Shown here: positions 20,143 to 31,599 of the stretch, piece by piece
Layout: every line of letters begins with the position of its first letter
Position numbering within the stretch: position 1 is the stretch's first letter
Assembly (NCBI GenBank): GCA_905178155.1
Contig: CAJINV010000029.1
Coordinates: 127,863 to 191,862, forward strand
Reading direction: 5' to 3'
DNA from: Amoebophrya sp. A120
Taxonomy: Eukaryota > Sar > Dinophyceae > Syndiniales > Amoebophryaceae
Length of the DNA: 64,000 nt
Position numbers and translations under genes: made by a program
Notes under the pieces: generated by a model
Database searches by the model: none
What the model saw: only the letters and a program-made list of their open reading frames with translations
What the model was told of the DNA's origin: nothing

Positions 20143-23100
20143 ATGTCGAACAGCAACACAAATTTTCAACAGAATAACTACCAGCAGCCGCCTGCTGTTA
20201 ACGTCGGCGCGAAGAATTATGCGCCAGGAGCTGCGGGAACAAAACGCAAAGGCTTTCCCCAAAGCAGCAGCTTCTCGTCTTTTTCCACATCGATCTGCAA
20301 AAGGCAGCAAGAAAGGTATTTTTTGGATACGCCGTAGTTGGTTTTGCTCCACAGGGACTCTTTATTTTCAAAAAAAAGCATTGGAATTGCCCGCCATTGA
20401 CGATGATGCTGCTGAATTGATGTAGGCTGAAAAATACACGAGGCGTCGTGGAGATTTCAAAGACATACTTTCTAGCGGGGTCGTGCAACTAGACGTAGAG
20501 CAGTAGCATAGGACTAAAAAGCAAAATCCCAGAGGGATGAAGTAGTTTGCTTTTCTTTCAGGGCGTATTCCTCAACCAACGAACTCTTTCAGGTCGTACA
20601 AGCACAAGAAACGACCTCCACATGGGCGTCCCTTCAGCAGCAGGAGCGCCAGCAGCTCGAAAATATCCGCCCGGGTTGTCGCCGAGAATGAGTTAGGGCG
20701 GAAATGACAAATCAAACTTCAAAAATATGAGAAACTACATCAGCAGCTATGGAGACTACACGATGAATAAATTTTCGAGCCCGTGCAAGAGCCTTGCTGC
20801 TGGTCGTGTAACTGCGAAGAATTCTTCATCTCCCTCCTTCAGAAGCGAAGCCGTGCAGCCTGTACGCTACTACACAGGTGGTCGTGTAGAAGAGGATCAA
20901 CACGAGCTGGGCCGCTGCTCCAGCTTCCGATTGGATTATAAAAAAATAAAAAGCAAGTATCCAGTGCAATTATGTATGGGTCTGGAAAAGTGCAGAGTTT
21001 GTCATGCAGGTTCTGCATGCGCCCGAAGGTCTGGAATACAGAGGCGAGCATCACAGTAGCTTATGTGAAAGCATTGCAATGCCTACTCAGCATGGTAAGA
21101 AGTCCTCTCTCAGTGTGGCCAAAAATGGAAGCATTTGCTGTTTGCGTATGGCAGCGTTTTGTGTACCTGAAAAAGAGCATCACGAGTCTGCATTCTTCCG
21201 GGCCCAGACATATTTGCACTTGATACCCAGGTCCGTCGCTTCTGACAGTAGCACAACTGGCAGTGGGAGCCGCGCGAGGAGAGGCTGCAAGGGACCACTA
21301 ACATCTGCAGGAGAGAAAAATGGCGAATCTTCAGTGCAGCCACCGACGTCTCGCAGTTGTCTGGCCAGTACTTCTAAGACGAGGCTGGCAAACCAGTGAC
21401 AAAAGCGCGCTTGCTAACGATGGACCAGCTCCCCCTGCCAGTGCGCTGGAGATGATGAAATTGATGAAACCACAGCCAGATCGCGCGCGAAAGTATAGCA
21501 AGCTGCTGCAATATCTGCCCCTCGAACCACGAAACGCGATCAGCCGATGAACATCAATCAGCTGCCGCACCCGAGCGCCAGCGCGGCACGAGCGCAGCTT
21601 CATCTTCCTCCAAATGCAATGACAGTTACTCCGCTTCGCTAAACGAGTTTGTGAAGCGACAAACCTTGAAGGTCTTTTTGTGCACGCAGTCGGAGCCATG
21701 GACCAGTGTCGGTCAAGTGCACGCGGCCAGTGATAGTCCACTTTTCGGAGGTGGTAGTGGCTTTTCTGCTGTGCGGAATTATAAAAGCGGCAGCTTCAGT
21801 TTGCTGCAGCAAGCCGGCGGTGCTGGAGCGGCGCAACAGGTGCCAGGAGGTGAAGGTGGAGAAAACAACCTTTCCGCAGCTGCAACGGCTTCAGCAGATG
21901 AACGCACAGCATCCAGGTGGTTCTTCTATGCACAACCAGCCACATGGAAACATGCCGGTCGGCCGGGCGGAGCATCACCCAACGCAGACGGCACACGGCA
22001 ACCACCAGCGCTATGGGGTGGCCAAGCGTTACCTTTTCAGCTGTTGCATGGATGGATTTGTCATGCAAAATTATCATCAGCATGTACGGGGAAAAGCTGC
22101 TTTGCATGACAAGTTGCTGAAGTGTAAATAGCATGGAAATGCGGTCCACATTTGCAATGCAAGAGCGGCAGGGTGCTCCTGGTCAGTTTTGCTACTCTTG
22201 CATTACAAATTCATGTAAAAGCTGAGAATGTAACACTTGAGAACGCCATAAGCACTTGAATTGTGGTGGTGGTGGTGGTAGTCACATGACCCGAGCGGGG
22301 CGTGGCGGGGAACGGGAACAGCCTGAACGTGGTGGGCACAATAACTACCGCGGAGACCTCCAGCAGCACCGCACTCATCGCGATGAGCAGCGCGGCTTGG
22401 AGCAGCAGCACCACGCGCAACAGCAACAAGGTAGAAGCTATGGCTACCAGGGCGGCCACAACCCGGGTGCTCCTGGTCGACCACATCAGCGGGCCGCATT
22501 CTGAGTCTGCACGGAGTATCAAAGTGCCGATGCCGGTGCAGCCATCGATGCTGCCGCGGAAGCAAGAGGTATATACTACGTTGGCTCCAGTCTGTCATGC
22601 AAAATCTTGCATTGGAGGTGCGTCAACGTCTATGGTGGATTTGCAAGAGAAGCGTGCAAAAACTTCTTAAGATTTATTATTCCGAAAAGTAGGAATCGAT
22701 CGCAATACTAAACGGGTTGACCTGGAGCGGGAGGCTTTGCCCCCCCAGCAGCACACAATCAACATCTTCTCAACCCGCCCCCGCGGTTCGGCACTCCGGG
22801 GTACAACAACCCGAATGTGGTGAACAACAGTAGCACTTCTTGTCCTCTATCGCAGCAGCAGAAAGCCTGCTCTCCGATGCAACAGCCCGTTTTGACGTTG
22901 CCGCAGGTTTCTCCTGTTGGGGCAGTTGTCCCGGATTTGAACGTGCACGCATCGACACTACCCCCGCAGCAGCGGAAATTCTCAAACGTGTCCAAAACTC
23001 CTCCGATCGGCCCGCCGCCCCCGGCGCCGCCTTGCTTGACCCAGCATCCGCCGCCATCGAGGGTAAGTATTGTTGCCGCCGGAACAACTGTTGGCACGGT

Positions 23101-26100
23101 CAATTTGAACCAACAGGGAAGTTGTAGTGCGGCGGGTGGTCCAGGTCCGGTGCCGCCGAGCAACTCCACCTGTGGACAGCAGCAGCAGCAGGGGACGAAC
23201 AATACGAACAACAGCAATTTGCTTGATTGTGCCTTGAACAGCACCTCCCAGGGGATGTTGTGGACCACGGACCCGACTACCGCCCAGCCGCCGGCTCTGC
23301 CGCCGCCGGGTCTGGGGTTGGAAGTCGAATTTCCGACGAAAATGGGACTGCCCGGGAATGCGAGTATGGCAACATGATGGTAGAACAGCAGCACGCCCCT
23401 GACCAGAACTGGACTTCTGCGACTGGAGGTTCTTTGCTGAATAACTCTAATGCGAACCCTCCGAACCCGCCACCGAACTACAACCAGCAACAAGTTTCTG
23501 CCAATACCACTTACGGGGGCCAGGCTTTCAACGAGATGGAACAACAGCATCAAAATCTCCAACAGCCGCATGTTGATACGATGAGCCCCTCCTCCTGCAA
23601 CCCTCCGTATTACCCGCTGCCGCCGGATGATAATCTCAACACGATGCAGCTAAGCTCTTGCCACGACGACCTTCATGAGAATGAAAAAAGCCTCAAAATC
23701 GACAACGAGGTGCTGGAAGCGGCGAAGATCCACGACGAAAATTTGACCTCGAGTGAGGACAAGCACTTAGACATGCTGATATGGCGTTCTCAAACGTTAC
23801 ATTCTCAACTGATGTTACATGATTTGTCATGCAAAATGAGCATCAACATACATTCACACAGTGAAGCTACTTCGCATGACAAATGTTGGAAAGGCTAAAC
23901 AGAGCCTAAATCTGTGCGGAATTTGTAATGCTACATGTGCAACCTCCATTCTTGGTCTTTTGCCATTCTTGCATTACAAATTTATGTAACAGTTGAGAAT
24001 GTAACGTTTGAGAACTGCATAGCTGAACACGTTTACCTACACGCGCGACCAGATGCTTCACCTTCGTTCTTACTGTGACTTGGGCGAAAATGATGACAGC
24101 ACGCGTTACAAGCTGCTCACGACCGTGGACGGACCGCCGATGCCAGGCTTCGGTTGTCGAAAGAAGGAAAAGCAAGAAAGGAAATTGCTAGCGGAGCAGG
24201 AGCAACTGGCAGCGAGTGCCGCGGCCGTGCGCAAGCAGGTCGAGAAAATGGATTACGCGTTATTGTCGGGCCCTCCTACTATTGGACAGCATGGTCCACC
24301 GCTGCCGTGTACAACAACTGCAAATACCTTGCAACTGCCTTATCACAGCCATAGTAGCCAACAGCGTCAGCGGTACTACTCTCACGGAGCTGGTTCGGCG
24401 TTTTTGGATCAACCGCCGACGTTGCCGCAGCAATTGCAGCATCTCCGGGGCGGTGCTAATATGGCCGGGCATAATCAAGGGCAACACTACAACTCCCGCG
24501 AGCGCGAGCATAGCAGTCTCCGGACGGATCAGTATCACCGCGATCAACGGGCCGCGCATCAGCCTTATAATGAGCAGCGGCACAATGTTCCTGGTGATCT
24601 GCATCATCGTCGCCAGCAGTACAACAACCCGAGTGATCAACGTCGTGGGTACAGCAATCCACCTAACTACAGCCAACACATTCCCCCGCCGCATCTTCAG
24701 TCGAGACATGTGCCTGTGCCTGCTCCCCCGCAACATCACCAATCCCAGCATCATGTCGCGCAATCTGTGTACAATGCAGCTTACAATGGTCAACAACAGT
24801 ACTACGTGAACAAAACGCACACTGGTCCGGGGACGGCGCCCGCGCCAGGCTGCGGGTACAACAACCAGCAGCCGTTGCACAGCGGCCCGCCAGGAGCCCA
24901 GTCCCATCATGCGCCGCATGGTGGCCTTCCTGGTAACCCGCCGCGGTTTCAGCAGATGAGCGCACATAATATGCACAACCAGCCGCAGGGCAACTCGCCC
25001 GTCGGCCGGGCGGAGCATCACGCGATGCAAATGGCACATGGCAGCCGGCATTTGGGTGGTCACATGACGCCTGCGGCAGGACGTGGCGGAGAGCGGGACC
25101 GCGAACTATCAATTGCAAATATGTCTGGGTCTGGGAGATTGCGACATTTGTCATGCTAGTCTGGCATGACTCTGAACTTTGTATTGCGTGGCCGCGAAGC
25201 GCTCCTCCTCCCTGTCATGCAAAAACGCTGCTTCTCATGGGAGATACGCAACTCAGAACCATGAAAAAAACTTGTCATGCTTGGCAGCGCATTACAGTGA
25301 AATCACTATAATTATCTTCCTTGCATCACAAGCTTCCAGACCCAGACGTATTTGCATTTGATACGAACGTGGGGGACACCATTACCGCGGAGACCAGCAG
25401 CAGCAGCAGCAGCAGCACATTCATCGCGGTGAGCAGCGCGGTTTGGACCACCATCACGCGCAACAGCAACAAGGTGCCAGCAGCTATGGCTACCAGGTCG
25501 GCAACAACCCGGGTGGTGTTTCTGGTCAACAACATCAACCCAGCGCCCACACGCCGTATGCTGGATCAGGACGGAATATCAAATTGCCGAAGCCAGTGCA
25601 GCCACCGATGCTGCCGCGGAAGCAAGAGGTATGCACTTGCGTCATTCCAGTTTGTCATGCAAAGTTTATTATTGCATCGGTGGGTAAAGGTCTATGGTGG
25701 ATTCGCAAGAGCAGTAGTATGATTTCTGAAATTTTCAATTTTTGAATACCGATTCTTGCAATACAAAACAGCTCGACCTGCCCGCGCCTCCTCCGCCGCC
25801 ACTGCAGCACGCTGAACAGCCCTCAGCCTCTTCGAACAACCGCATGGGAGCTGGACAACAGGCCGCTGCGTCGTCTTATCAGGTCGGAGTACAGCCTGCT
25901 GGTGGTGTTTCAGTGCACCAGCAGCAGCACGTGACCTCCACTGGGCGTGGTCCTCACGGTCAACACCCGACGCACCAAATGAACCGCGCCCAACAAGTTG
26001 GGGTTTCGCCGGCCGAGCCATTGGACGATACCGCGGAAACCAAGGACGGCTTCACTCCCAGAAGCGAATATGGGGAAGATGACTACAGGTATGAAGTTTG

Positions 26101-29100
26101 TAATATGTAGCCATGCATGATCACAGATGTGCATCGTGTATCTACTTCATGACCTGACTCAACAGCATGACAGAAGATTTACGATTTTGACTTCTTGAAA
26201 CCATTTGTGACGCAATTACTACTAGATGACCGACAAAATGCGTAATAGCATTTATTTATTTTATCACTACCCAAACAGCGACAATTACGACAATCTCTCC
26301 GATGGCGTCCCCATGGGTGGCGACTACACCAACACCCCGCTGCACCACGAACTGATGCACGACGGTCGCGGCGCTTTAGCCGGGAACTTGCAAAACCTGA
26401 ACTCCGGCAGCAAGCGTTTGTTCAACAGCAAGGCTGATGGGTCTTGTCAGGAACACGTGCCGTTTGAGGGTTTGGTGTCGAAATCCCGCGAGCAGAGCTC
26501 CACCCCGGGGCCGCACAGCGGTAGTTCATCGGCTGCTTCCGCTGATTGCAGTTCTGGTGGGAAGAATACCAAACAAGCGACGTTTCTAGAAGGTGCCCAA
26601 CAATTACCTAGTGAGCCGCAGAATATCAACCCCGACGCGATTGGGAGTTCTGGCACGAATTCGTCCATGGCCGCCGCTGGTTATCCTGGGCAAAAGTATC
26701 GTACTCGTAGTAATCGCAGGTATGCATTACAAATCTCCATCCCAAGGTAAAACAGCGTGACAAATTCCATTTGTCATGCTGAGCTTGTATTGCAATTCCT
26801 ACTACTACGATACTTTTGCAGTTCATATTGGCCCTCCGATGCTGATTTCCGGTATGAGCCGAGCGAACGCGCAGATCGGGCAATCTAGTACAGCCAACAA
26901 GGCTGCTCCTGCAACGGCTAATGCAGGAGGACTTGCACTTGGAGCGGCAGGTGCAGGCGTATTTGACCAACAGGCGCCCCCGTTTAACGTCGATATGACG
27001 AACCTTGCTCCGCCACCCGCGATGAACAACATGATCCCAGGGAGCGGCTCGGGAATGAACCAGACCGGCCTCCCTGTGCCGCTTTGCGTCTCCAAATCCT
27101 GGGGTCGACACGGCGCGACCAGCCCACCACCGGGCGTTTGCCCGCCGCCGGAGCCGCCACGGGGAATGCTTCCGCCGGGCGTTCTGGGCGGACCGTCGTT
27201 GCTGGTTTCATCTTCGCAGCAACAGGGAAATAACTTTTCTGCTGCAGGAGCAGGTTCTGGTGGTTTTATTGCAGCTGCAGGAAAGCACGGTAGTTGTACT
27301 ACCCCAATGAACAATTCCAGTGACACAAAGTTGCCCTTGCCCCTGCAGAACCCGCATAATTCTGGTAAAGGAGGTCAACAGCAACTGCATTCGAAGCAGC
27401 CGTACGCCGAGCAACAGTACGCCGGTGACGCCAATCCAAGGGATCTCCCGCTTCTACCGTCGGGCGCAATACTATAAACAAGCAGCGGGTGAACAAGCGC
27501 GCGGCTCTGGTTGCGGAGCAGCAGCACAAACTGCCGATTAATTTCTGTTCGCAGCAGTAGCCCCCGCAGCACCAACAACTTCCTGATGTTTACAGCATTC
27601 CGGTCCCCATGCCATCCTCCCGACAGTTGTTGCCTCCAGGAGAAGCCAGTACCGCTGCGATGCAACCCCCTAATACAGCAAGTGCCGCTGTAGTTGAGCA
27701 CCAAGAGCCGGGCCTGTTACCCTTCGCATCGCAACAAGCGCCGACTCTTCCAAGCGCAGGAGCCGCTGGCTCATGCAAAAAGCCTACTAGCAATAATCCC
27801 GCCGCTGCTGCTCAATCCTACCATCAAAGTGCTCCTGTTGGTCAACAGCCGATATCAACAAAGCCGGAAGGCCAGCTGACCATGGAAGTTGGCCAGCATT
27901 TACAGCCAGGTAGCGTGCAGGTTTTGAGTCGCAACCAGTCGACAAGCTACTCACCGGCGGAGAACTCTAGCACTAAAATGACCACGACCTCCGCAGTAGG
28001 AGCACCCCAAGGTGGACCTCCTCCTGCCGTTATTGCTCAGCAACCCCCGCTGCCGGCCAGCATCGGCACTGCAACTACCAGTATTGCCGCCGCTACCTCC
28101 GCGGCACTGACGAAGCAGGACAACTTTCAGATTCCCCAGAATCCACCACCTCCGCCACCAGTAGCTGCAGTTGTTCCAGCGTCGCAGACGCAGACGCAGA
28201 TTATTCATCAACAGAACGACGGTAAGAATAATGTTGTCACCAACGATGAACAACAAGGGAATATTTTGGACGAGTTCGGTGCGGACAATATTTGGACAGC
28301 AGGGGCCGAACTCCTGTGGACAGCAGCAGCAGCAGGTGACGACAGCAATTTAACGTCGAGCGAGGACAAACACTTAGAGATGCGGAACGTGTTCACTTAC
28401 ACGAGGAGCCAGATGCTGCGCCTTCGTTCTTGCTGCGATTTGGGCGAAGATGATGCAGCAACTGGATTGCTGCATTCCGCCGGTGCCGCCGGTTCTGATG
28501 CGTCCGTTCGTGGATAATGTTGGTCAAAATCAGGCCAACGCTGTCGATATCCAATGCAAACGCGTCTAGGTCTGGAAGATTTCAAGACTTGTCATGCTAC
28601 TTTTCCATGACGATGACCCAGCCAGGACCATGAGGTCTCGGTCTGGCGGGCATGACATAGGATGACGGACTCTACGACATCTTTCTCATGCTTGCCTCTC
28701 CTGCACGAGAAACTTCTTGCTCTTCCTCTCAAATTGTTCCAAAATGGACAGCTTCTGGTAATCATGCAACACAGATTGTTTCACAGTCCCGACTTAGAAT
28801 GACAAGTTCGACGGTTGCAGACCCAGACATCTACTTTGCAATGCATATTCAGCCAGTTTGTGATGCTGGAGCACGATACTGCTGCTGGTAACGATAGCGG
28901 CGCCCGCAATACAGAATCTATGGACCACCCAAAAGCGCACACTTTGAATTCAATTTGATGGAGCAGAACAATCGTAGTGGTTACGCCCGTGCAGCCCCCC
29001 GAGAGCCACTTGATGCCGGGAACACTTGTAGCGATGGTGAGTACGCATGGCAAAGCGACCTGCTGCGCCATGCCCTTGTCTCGACGGTTAGCTCCGGAAG

Positions 29101-29753
29101 CTGGTACCGGTCCGATGCAGCCGCCGGCCGTAGGAGCTCCTAATAAAGCAAGTGCCACCAGTGGAGCCTTTTTCCGCGAAAAAATGGTGTTGCGGCCCGG
29201 TGGACCTGTTCCTCGAATTTATGCAGTGCCAAGTTGTCTGGGTCTGGATCTGGAAAGATACAAGCTTGTCAGGAGGCTGTCCTCGGATTCCAAAATAAAA
29301 AATCTGTATTGCATGCGCAGCAAAACTAAGTAGTCCAATTTTTGCTACCTGGAGCTGGCATTTCTCATGAGGGATAGGCATGAACGCAAAACCTGCGCAA
29401 TCTCGAGATGCTGGCGCATACGTCAATGATATTGTGGGAGTGGGCCATGCACAATGTGCATGGCAAACGTTGCACCTCTCCAGACCAAGAGATAAACATA
29501 TTTGCAGTGGATAGAGTTTGGCCGCTAGCACAACCTGCAGAGCGACCTGGTGGCCCTCCTTGCTGCACGAGCCGCACTGCAAAAGCGGAAGCCAGTCGAT
29601 CAGGAACTTGTCGCTTTGTCGGCGCACGACTTACCTCAGGAAAATGAAACCCCGGCGGATTGCGGCGCTACCCTCAGACTCATCCCATACACAGAACCGC
29701 ACTGGAATTTTGTGACTTGCGTAGGTGGTTGTCGGGGGATTTCTGCACCGTGA
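20143..29753 (+). CDS. Gln/Asn/Pro-rich low-complexity protein gene, internally duplicated, possibly decayed 5' half
   Basis: An ATG at 20143 opens an Asn/Gln-rich start (MSNSNTNFQQNNYQQPP); a GTATTT donor near 20315 may end exon 1. Further Gln-rich pieces lie at 20593-20690 and from about 21.8 kb. Two module copies, about 21.89-24.1 and 24.94-28.45 kb, share RAEHH, AQQQQG and NLTSSEDKHL segments and a GT-AG intron (25629-25771; homologue at 22569-22711 ends CGG, not AG). In frame: exon pairs around E 22012-22250, E 23780-24021, A 25107-25363, C 26682-26827 and A 28548-28848, and a GT-AG intron 26089-26278. The first copy has a TGA at 22502-22504 and shifted frames, and a 7-C run at about 22741 also shifts the frame. 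Prion-like composition suggests an RNA- or scaffold-associated protein, but no fold is visible. The end is 29647 or 29753 depending on frame. Confidence 0.5.
20958..21225. mobile_element. Introner element, family A
   Basis: TATCCAGTGCAATTATGTAT at the left, CCGGGCCCAGACATATTTG then CTTGATA at the right. Flanks not matching, and removal plus 5 nt runs into a stop, unlike most copies. The surrounding exon may be decayed or the element intronic. Confidence 0.8.
22012..22250. mobile_element. Introner element, family E
   Basis: Left end TATGGGGTGGCCAAGCGTTA; right end AATGTAACACTTGAGAACGC then CATA. Flanks AGCGC/AGCAC. Removal gives CAG CGC TTG AAT in frame. The homologous point in the second module copy (about 25.05 kb) has no insertion. 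Confidence 0.9.
22569..22711 (+). other. Homologue of a GT-AG intron, acceptor altered
   Basis: Starts GTATATAC after a GAAGCAAGAG exon end, like its copy at 25629, but the aligned 3' end reads ACTAAACGG instead of ACAAAACAG. Either the acceptor is non-standard or this copy is not functional. Confidence 0.55.
23780..24021. mobile_element. Introner element, family E
   Basis: Left end TATGGCGTTCTCAAACGTTA, right end TAACGTTTGAGAACTGCATA. Perfect direct repeat GCTGA. Removal gives CTG A+AC ACG TTT in frame. The paralogous site near 28385 (ATGCGGAACGTGTTC) is empty. Confidence 0.95.
25107..25363. mobile_element. Introner element, family A
   Basis: TATCAATTGCAAATATGTCT at the left, CCAGACCCAGACGTATTTG then TTTGATA at the right. 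Perfect direct repeat CGAAC. Removal gives GAA C+GT GGG GGA in frame. The paralogous site near 22325 (CCTGAACGTGGTGGGC) is empty. Confidence 0.95.
25629..25771 (+). other. Canonical GT-AG spliceosomal intron
   Basis: GTATGC after CAAGAG, ending TACAAAACAG. Splicing joins CAA GAG to CTC GAC CTG and continues the Pro-rich frame. No inverted terminal repeats. Confidence 0.8.
26089..26278 (+). other. Canonical GT-AG spliceosomal intron
   Basis: GTATGA donor after GACTACAG and CCCAAACAG acceptor. Splicing joins GAC TAC AG to C GAC AAT TAC, keeping the frame. The intron contains in-frame stops and no introner ends. Confidence 0.85.
26682..26827. mobile_element. Introner element, family C
   Basis: Left end TATCCTGGGCAAAAGTATCG, right end CGATACTTTTGCAGTTCATA. 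At 146 bp it is among the shortest. Flanks eroded (CTGGT/TTGGC). Removal gives GCT GGT CCT CCG in frame. Confidence 0.92.
28548..28848. mobile_element. Introner element, family A
   Basis: TATCCAATGCAAACGCGTCT at the left, GCAGACCCAGACATCTACTT then TGCATA at the right. Flanks eroded. Removal gives GTC GAC CAG TTT, linking two coding stretches. Confidence 0.87.
29220..29513. mobile_element. Introner element, family A
   Basis: TATGCAGTGCCAAGTTGTCT at the left; CCAGACCAAGAGATAAACAT then TTGCAGTGGATA at the right. Flanks GAATT/GAGTT. Removal gives ATT TGG CCG CTA; that frame stops at 29647. Confidence 0.85.
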
Positions 29754-30064
29754 CAACCTCAATTCTCTCTATGTAGTGGGCACAAGAAAAAACTAATGTT
29801 AATACAAAGCCACTACCCTCTGTCCCCCTGTTATTGAGTTCTACCCATCTTATCGCTCGTATGTGTCGCGTTCGGCGCGACTGCAGGAGAAACGAAGCAT
29901 CTACTTTGGCGAAGCTTCTAGTTGTAGTTCTACCAAAAAAAATGTTTTTCTGAGCTTCGCCCCCTGTACGTATCTTCAACCAGAACGAAGCACAAACCTG
30001 ATCGACGAAAATTAGTTACTGAAGCCGCAATGCTTACGCTTCACGAATATCAGCAGCACTGCTC

Positions 30065-30158
30065 CAGTGGCAACGCTGCAGAGTTTTGTTTACAGTACTG
30101 GCCAGACCAGCGTGGCCAATGCTGCAGAGTTTTGTTTACAGTACTGGCCAGACCAGCG
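30065..30158. repeat. Tandem duplication, about 47 bp x 2
   Basis: GTGGC(A/C)A(C/T)GCTGCAGAG through TACTGGCCAGACCAGC is present twice head to tail in the gap between two plus-strand genes. Otherwise 29754-30322 shows no coding frame I trust. Confidence 0.85.
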
Positions 30159-30322
30159 TCCTATCGGTCTCCGGCTGGGCTGCACATAGGTAGGGCGCGG
30201 TGTGGGGGCACGCCTTCTTGCCTTGTCCCTGTCCGTCTTTCTAGGGTCGGGGCTGGTGGCTTAGGATGCCCGAAATGAAGCAACCCCGCTACCCGGCCGG
30301 CCCCTTGGCTCTTTGACATGCC

Positions 30323-31599
30323 ATGGCGCGCCGCCGGAATGCAAGCGCAACGGGGAACAGGAGCAGTACTGGGATCCATGTTGCGACGACGCCGCAGCTA
30401 GCTGATCTGCTAGCTGCGCTGCCCCGTGATTGTGTGGTCGGTCCCTGCGAGGAGATCATGAGAGAGGTGACGCTCTTGGTTGCGTGCCAGGGCGAGGTCG
30501 CATCTACAAACGAGATGCTTGGTCCGTGGCATCTACAAACAAAATGGCGCAACTGCAATGGAAATCCTTAATCTTTCCATTCTCCTAATGAACAGATCGC
30601 CCCCGCCGAAGCACGCGCCTACGGTCCCGAGCCGTATGATGGTTCCCTCCCGGATGTAGAACATGTCCACAAGCTGATGTGTGGCTGGATTCCGCAGAAG
30701 TACGTGGACGAAGCTGCAACCATCGTCAAAAAAACCAAACTATGGAAAACGCGCTATCACTTGAAAATATTTTTGGGTCTGGAAGACGAAGATTTCCAAC
30801 TTGTAGCGCGTGCTCTGGACGACGAGGCGTTTAAATTTGTATTGCATGAAAACCAAAGTCACCCAATGAATTTGTGCTGCACACACAAGGATAAGGAACT
30901 GATCACGCGGAATAGGCATCTTCAAGAGGCCTCGGCAAAGCCTGTGTTGCATGCTTTTCCGTGCATTCGAGACCATGCGTGTCATCCAGCAGACGCATTA
31001 GAAGCAAGATCATTCTCCCAGGCCCAGGCATGTTTGCAATGCATACTCGCGCTGCTGTTATAAAAGCGGAGCAGCTCAGGAGGGCAAAGGGGAACAAGTC
31101 CGACGCAGTTGGTATGCAATGCAAAAGGGTCGCATCCGTATGATTCGCATAACAAATTGCCTCAAGAAGAACACTGCGGCGTGTCTATCATTTGTAAAAA
31201 GGTCCCCACCCCATGCTTGTAATGAAATTTTGCATGCTGAAGATGATGTTTCTCATGCAAAGCCCCATAAGAAGCATTTTCTATTCGTATTTCGGAATTT
31301 GTCATGCTCCAATCAGAATGATATGCCGCAGTTGTGATGCTGGCGAACTAGCTAAACAGGATTACACTACGAAGCCAAACTTCTCATGCGCAACACCCAA
31401 GCCTTGTGGATTTGTCTAGCAGATATCCATTTTGACTCTTGTGCGGGGACGTTTTTACTCCGGATAGTGTCATGGAGGGACAGGGAGGAAGGCGGGATCT
31501 CTCATGCATGATTCTGGTTAGTCTTAGTATGATCGCGATGCTTTTGCAGTGGATAGGCAAACGCGTGGAACAATCGGAGACCCTCGACGCAAGCGAAAG
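30323..31599 (+). CDS. Unidentified gene, 5' part
   Basis: ATG 30323; exons 30323-30466, 30596-30754, 31046-31112 and 31556-31599, after which GTAAGC at 31600 looks like a further donor. The first intron is GT-AG (joins ATG AGA GAG to ATC GCC CCC). The next two introns are introners, and each junction is in frame (ACG CGC GCT GCT; GTT GGA CGC GTG). The protein starts basic (MARRRNASATG), has a compact middle (KLMCGWIPQKYVDEAATIV) and becomes Lys/Glu-rich. No family was recognised. Downstream exons could not be found in the repeat-rich sequence that follows. Confidence 0.65.
30467..30595 (+). other. Canonical GT-AG spliceosomal intron
   Basis: GTGACG donor, pyrimidine-rich tract (TCTTTCCATTCTCC) and AACAG acceptor. 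Splicing keeps the frame and there are no introner ends. Confidence 0.8.
30755..31045. mobile_element. Introner element, family A
   Basis: Diverged left end TATCACTTGAAAATATTTTT then GGGTCTGG; right end CCAGGCCCAGGCATGTTTG then TGCATA. Flanks CGCGC/CTCGC. Removal gives CGC GCT GCT GTT in frame. Confidence 0.87.
31113..31555. mobile_element. Introner element, family C, host of a nested family B copy
   Basis: Left end TATGCAATGCAAAAGGGTCG and right end CGCGATGCTTTTGCAGTGGA then TA are inverted repeats. A complete family B element with its own 5-bp repeat lies inside. Removal of the whole plus 5 nt gives GTT GGA CGC GTG in frame. Confidence 0.88.
31186..31466. mobile_element. Introner element, family B, nested in family C copy
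   Basis: Left end TATCATTTGTAAAAAGGTCC (then CCACCCCATG) and right end GTGCGGGGACGTTTTTACTC then CGGATA. Perfect direct repeat GTGTC, both copies within the family C element, so it inserted into an existing introner. Confidence 0.93.

Noticed and set aside
22759-23571. Minus-strand open frame of 270 codons rich in Val, Leu and Cys
   Set aside because: Shadow of Gln/Asn/Pro-rich plus-strand coding sequence, whose codons read as hydrophobic on the other strand.
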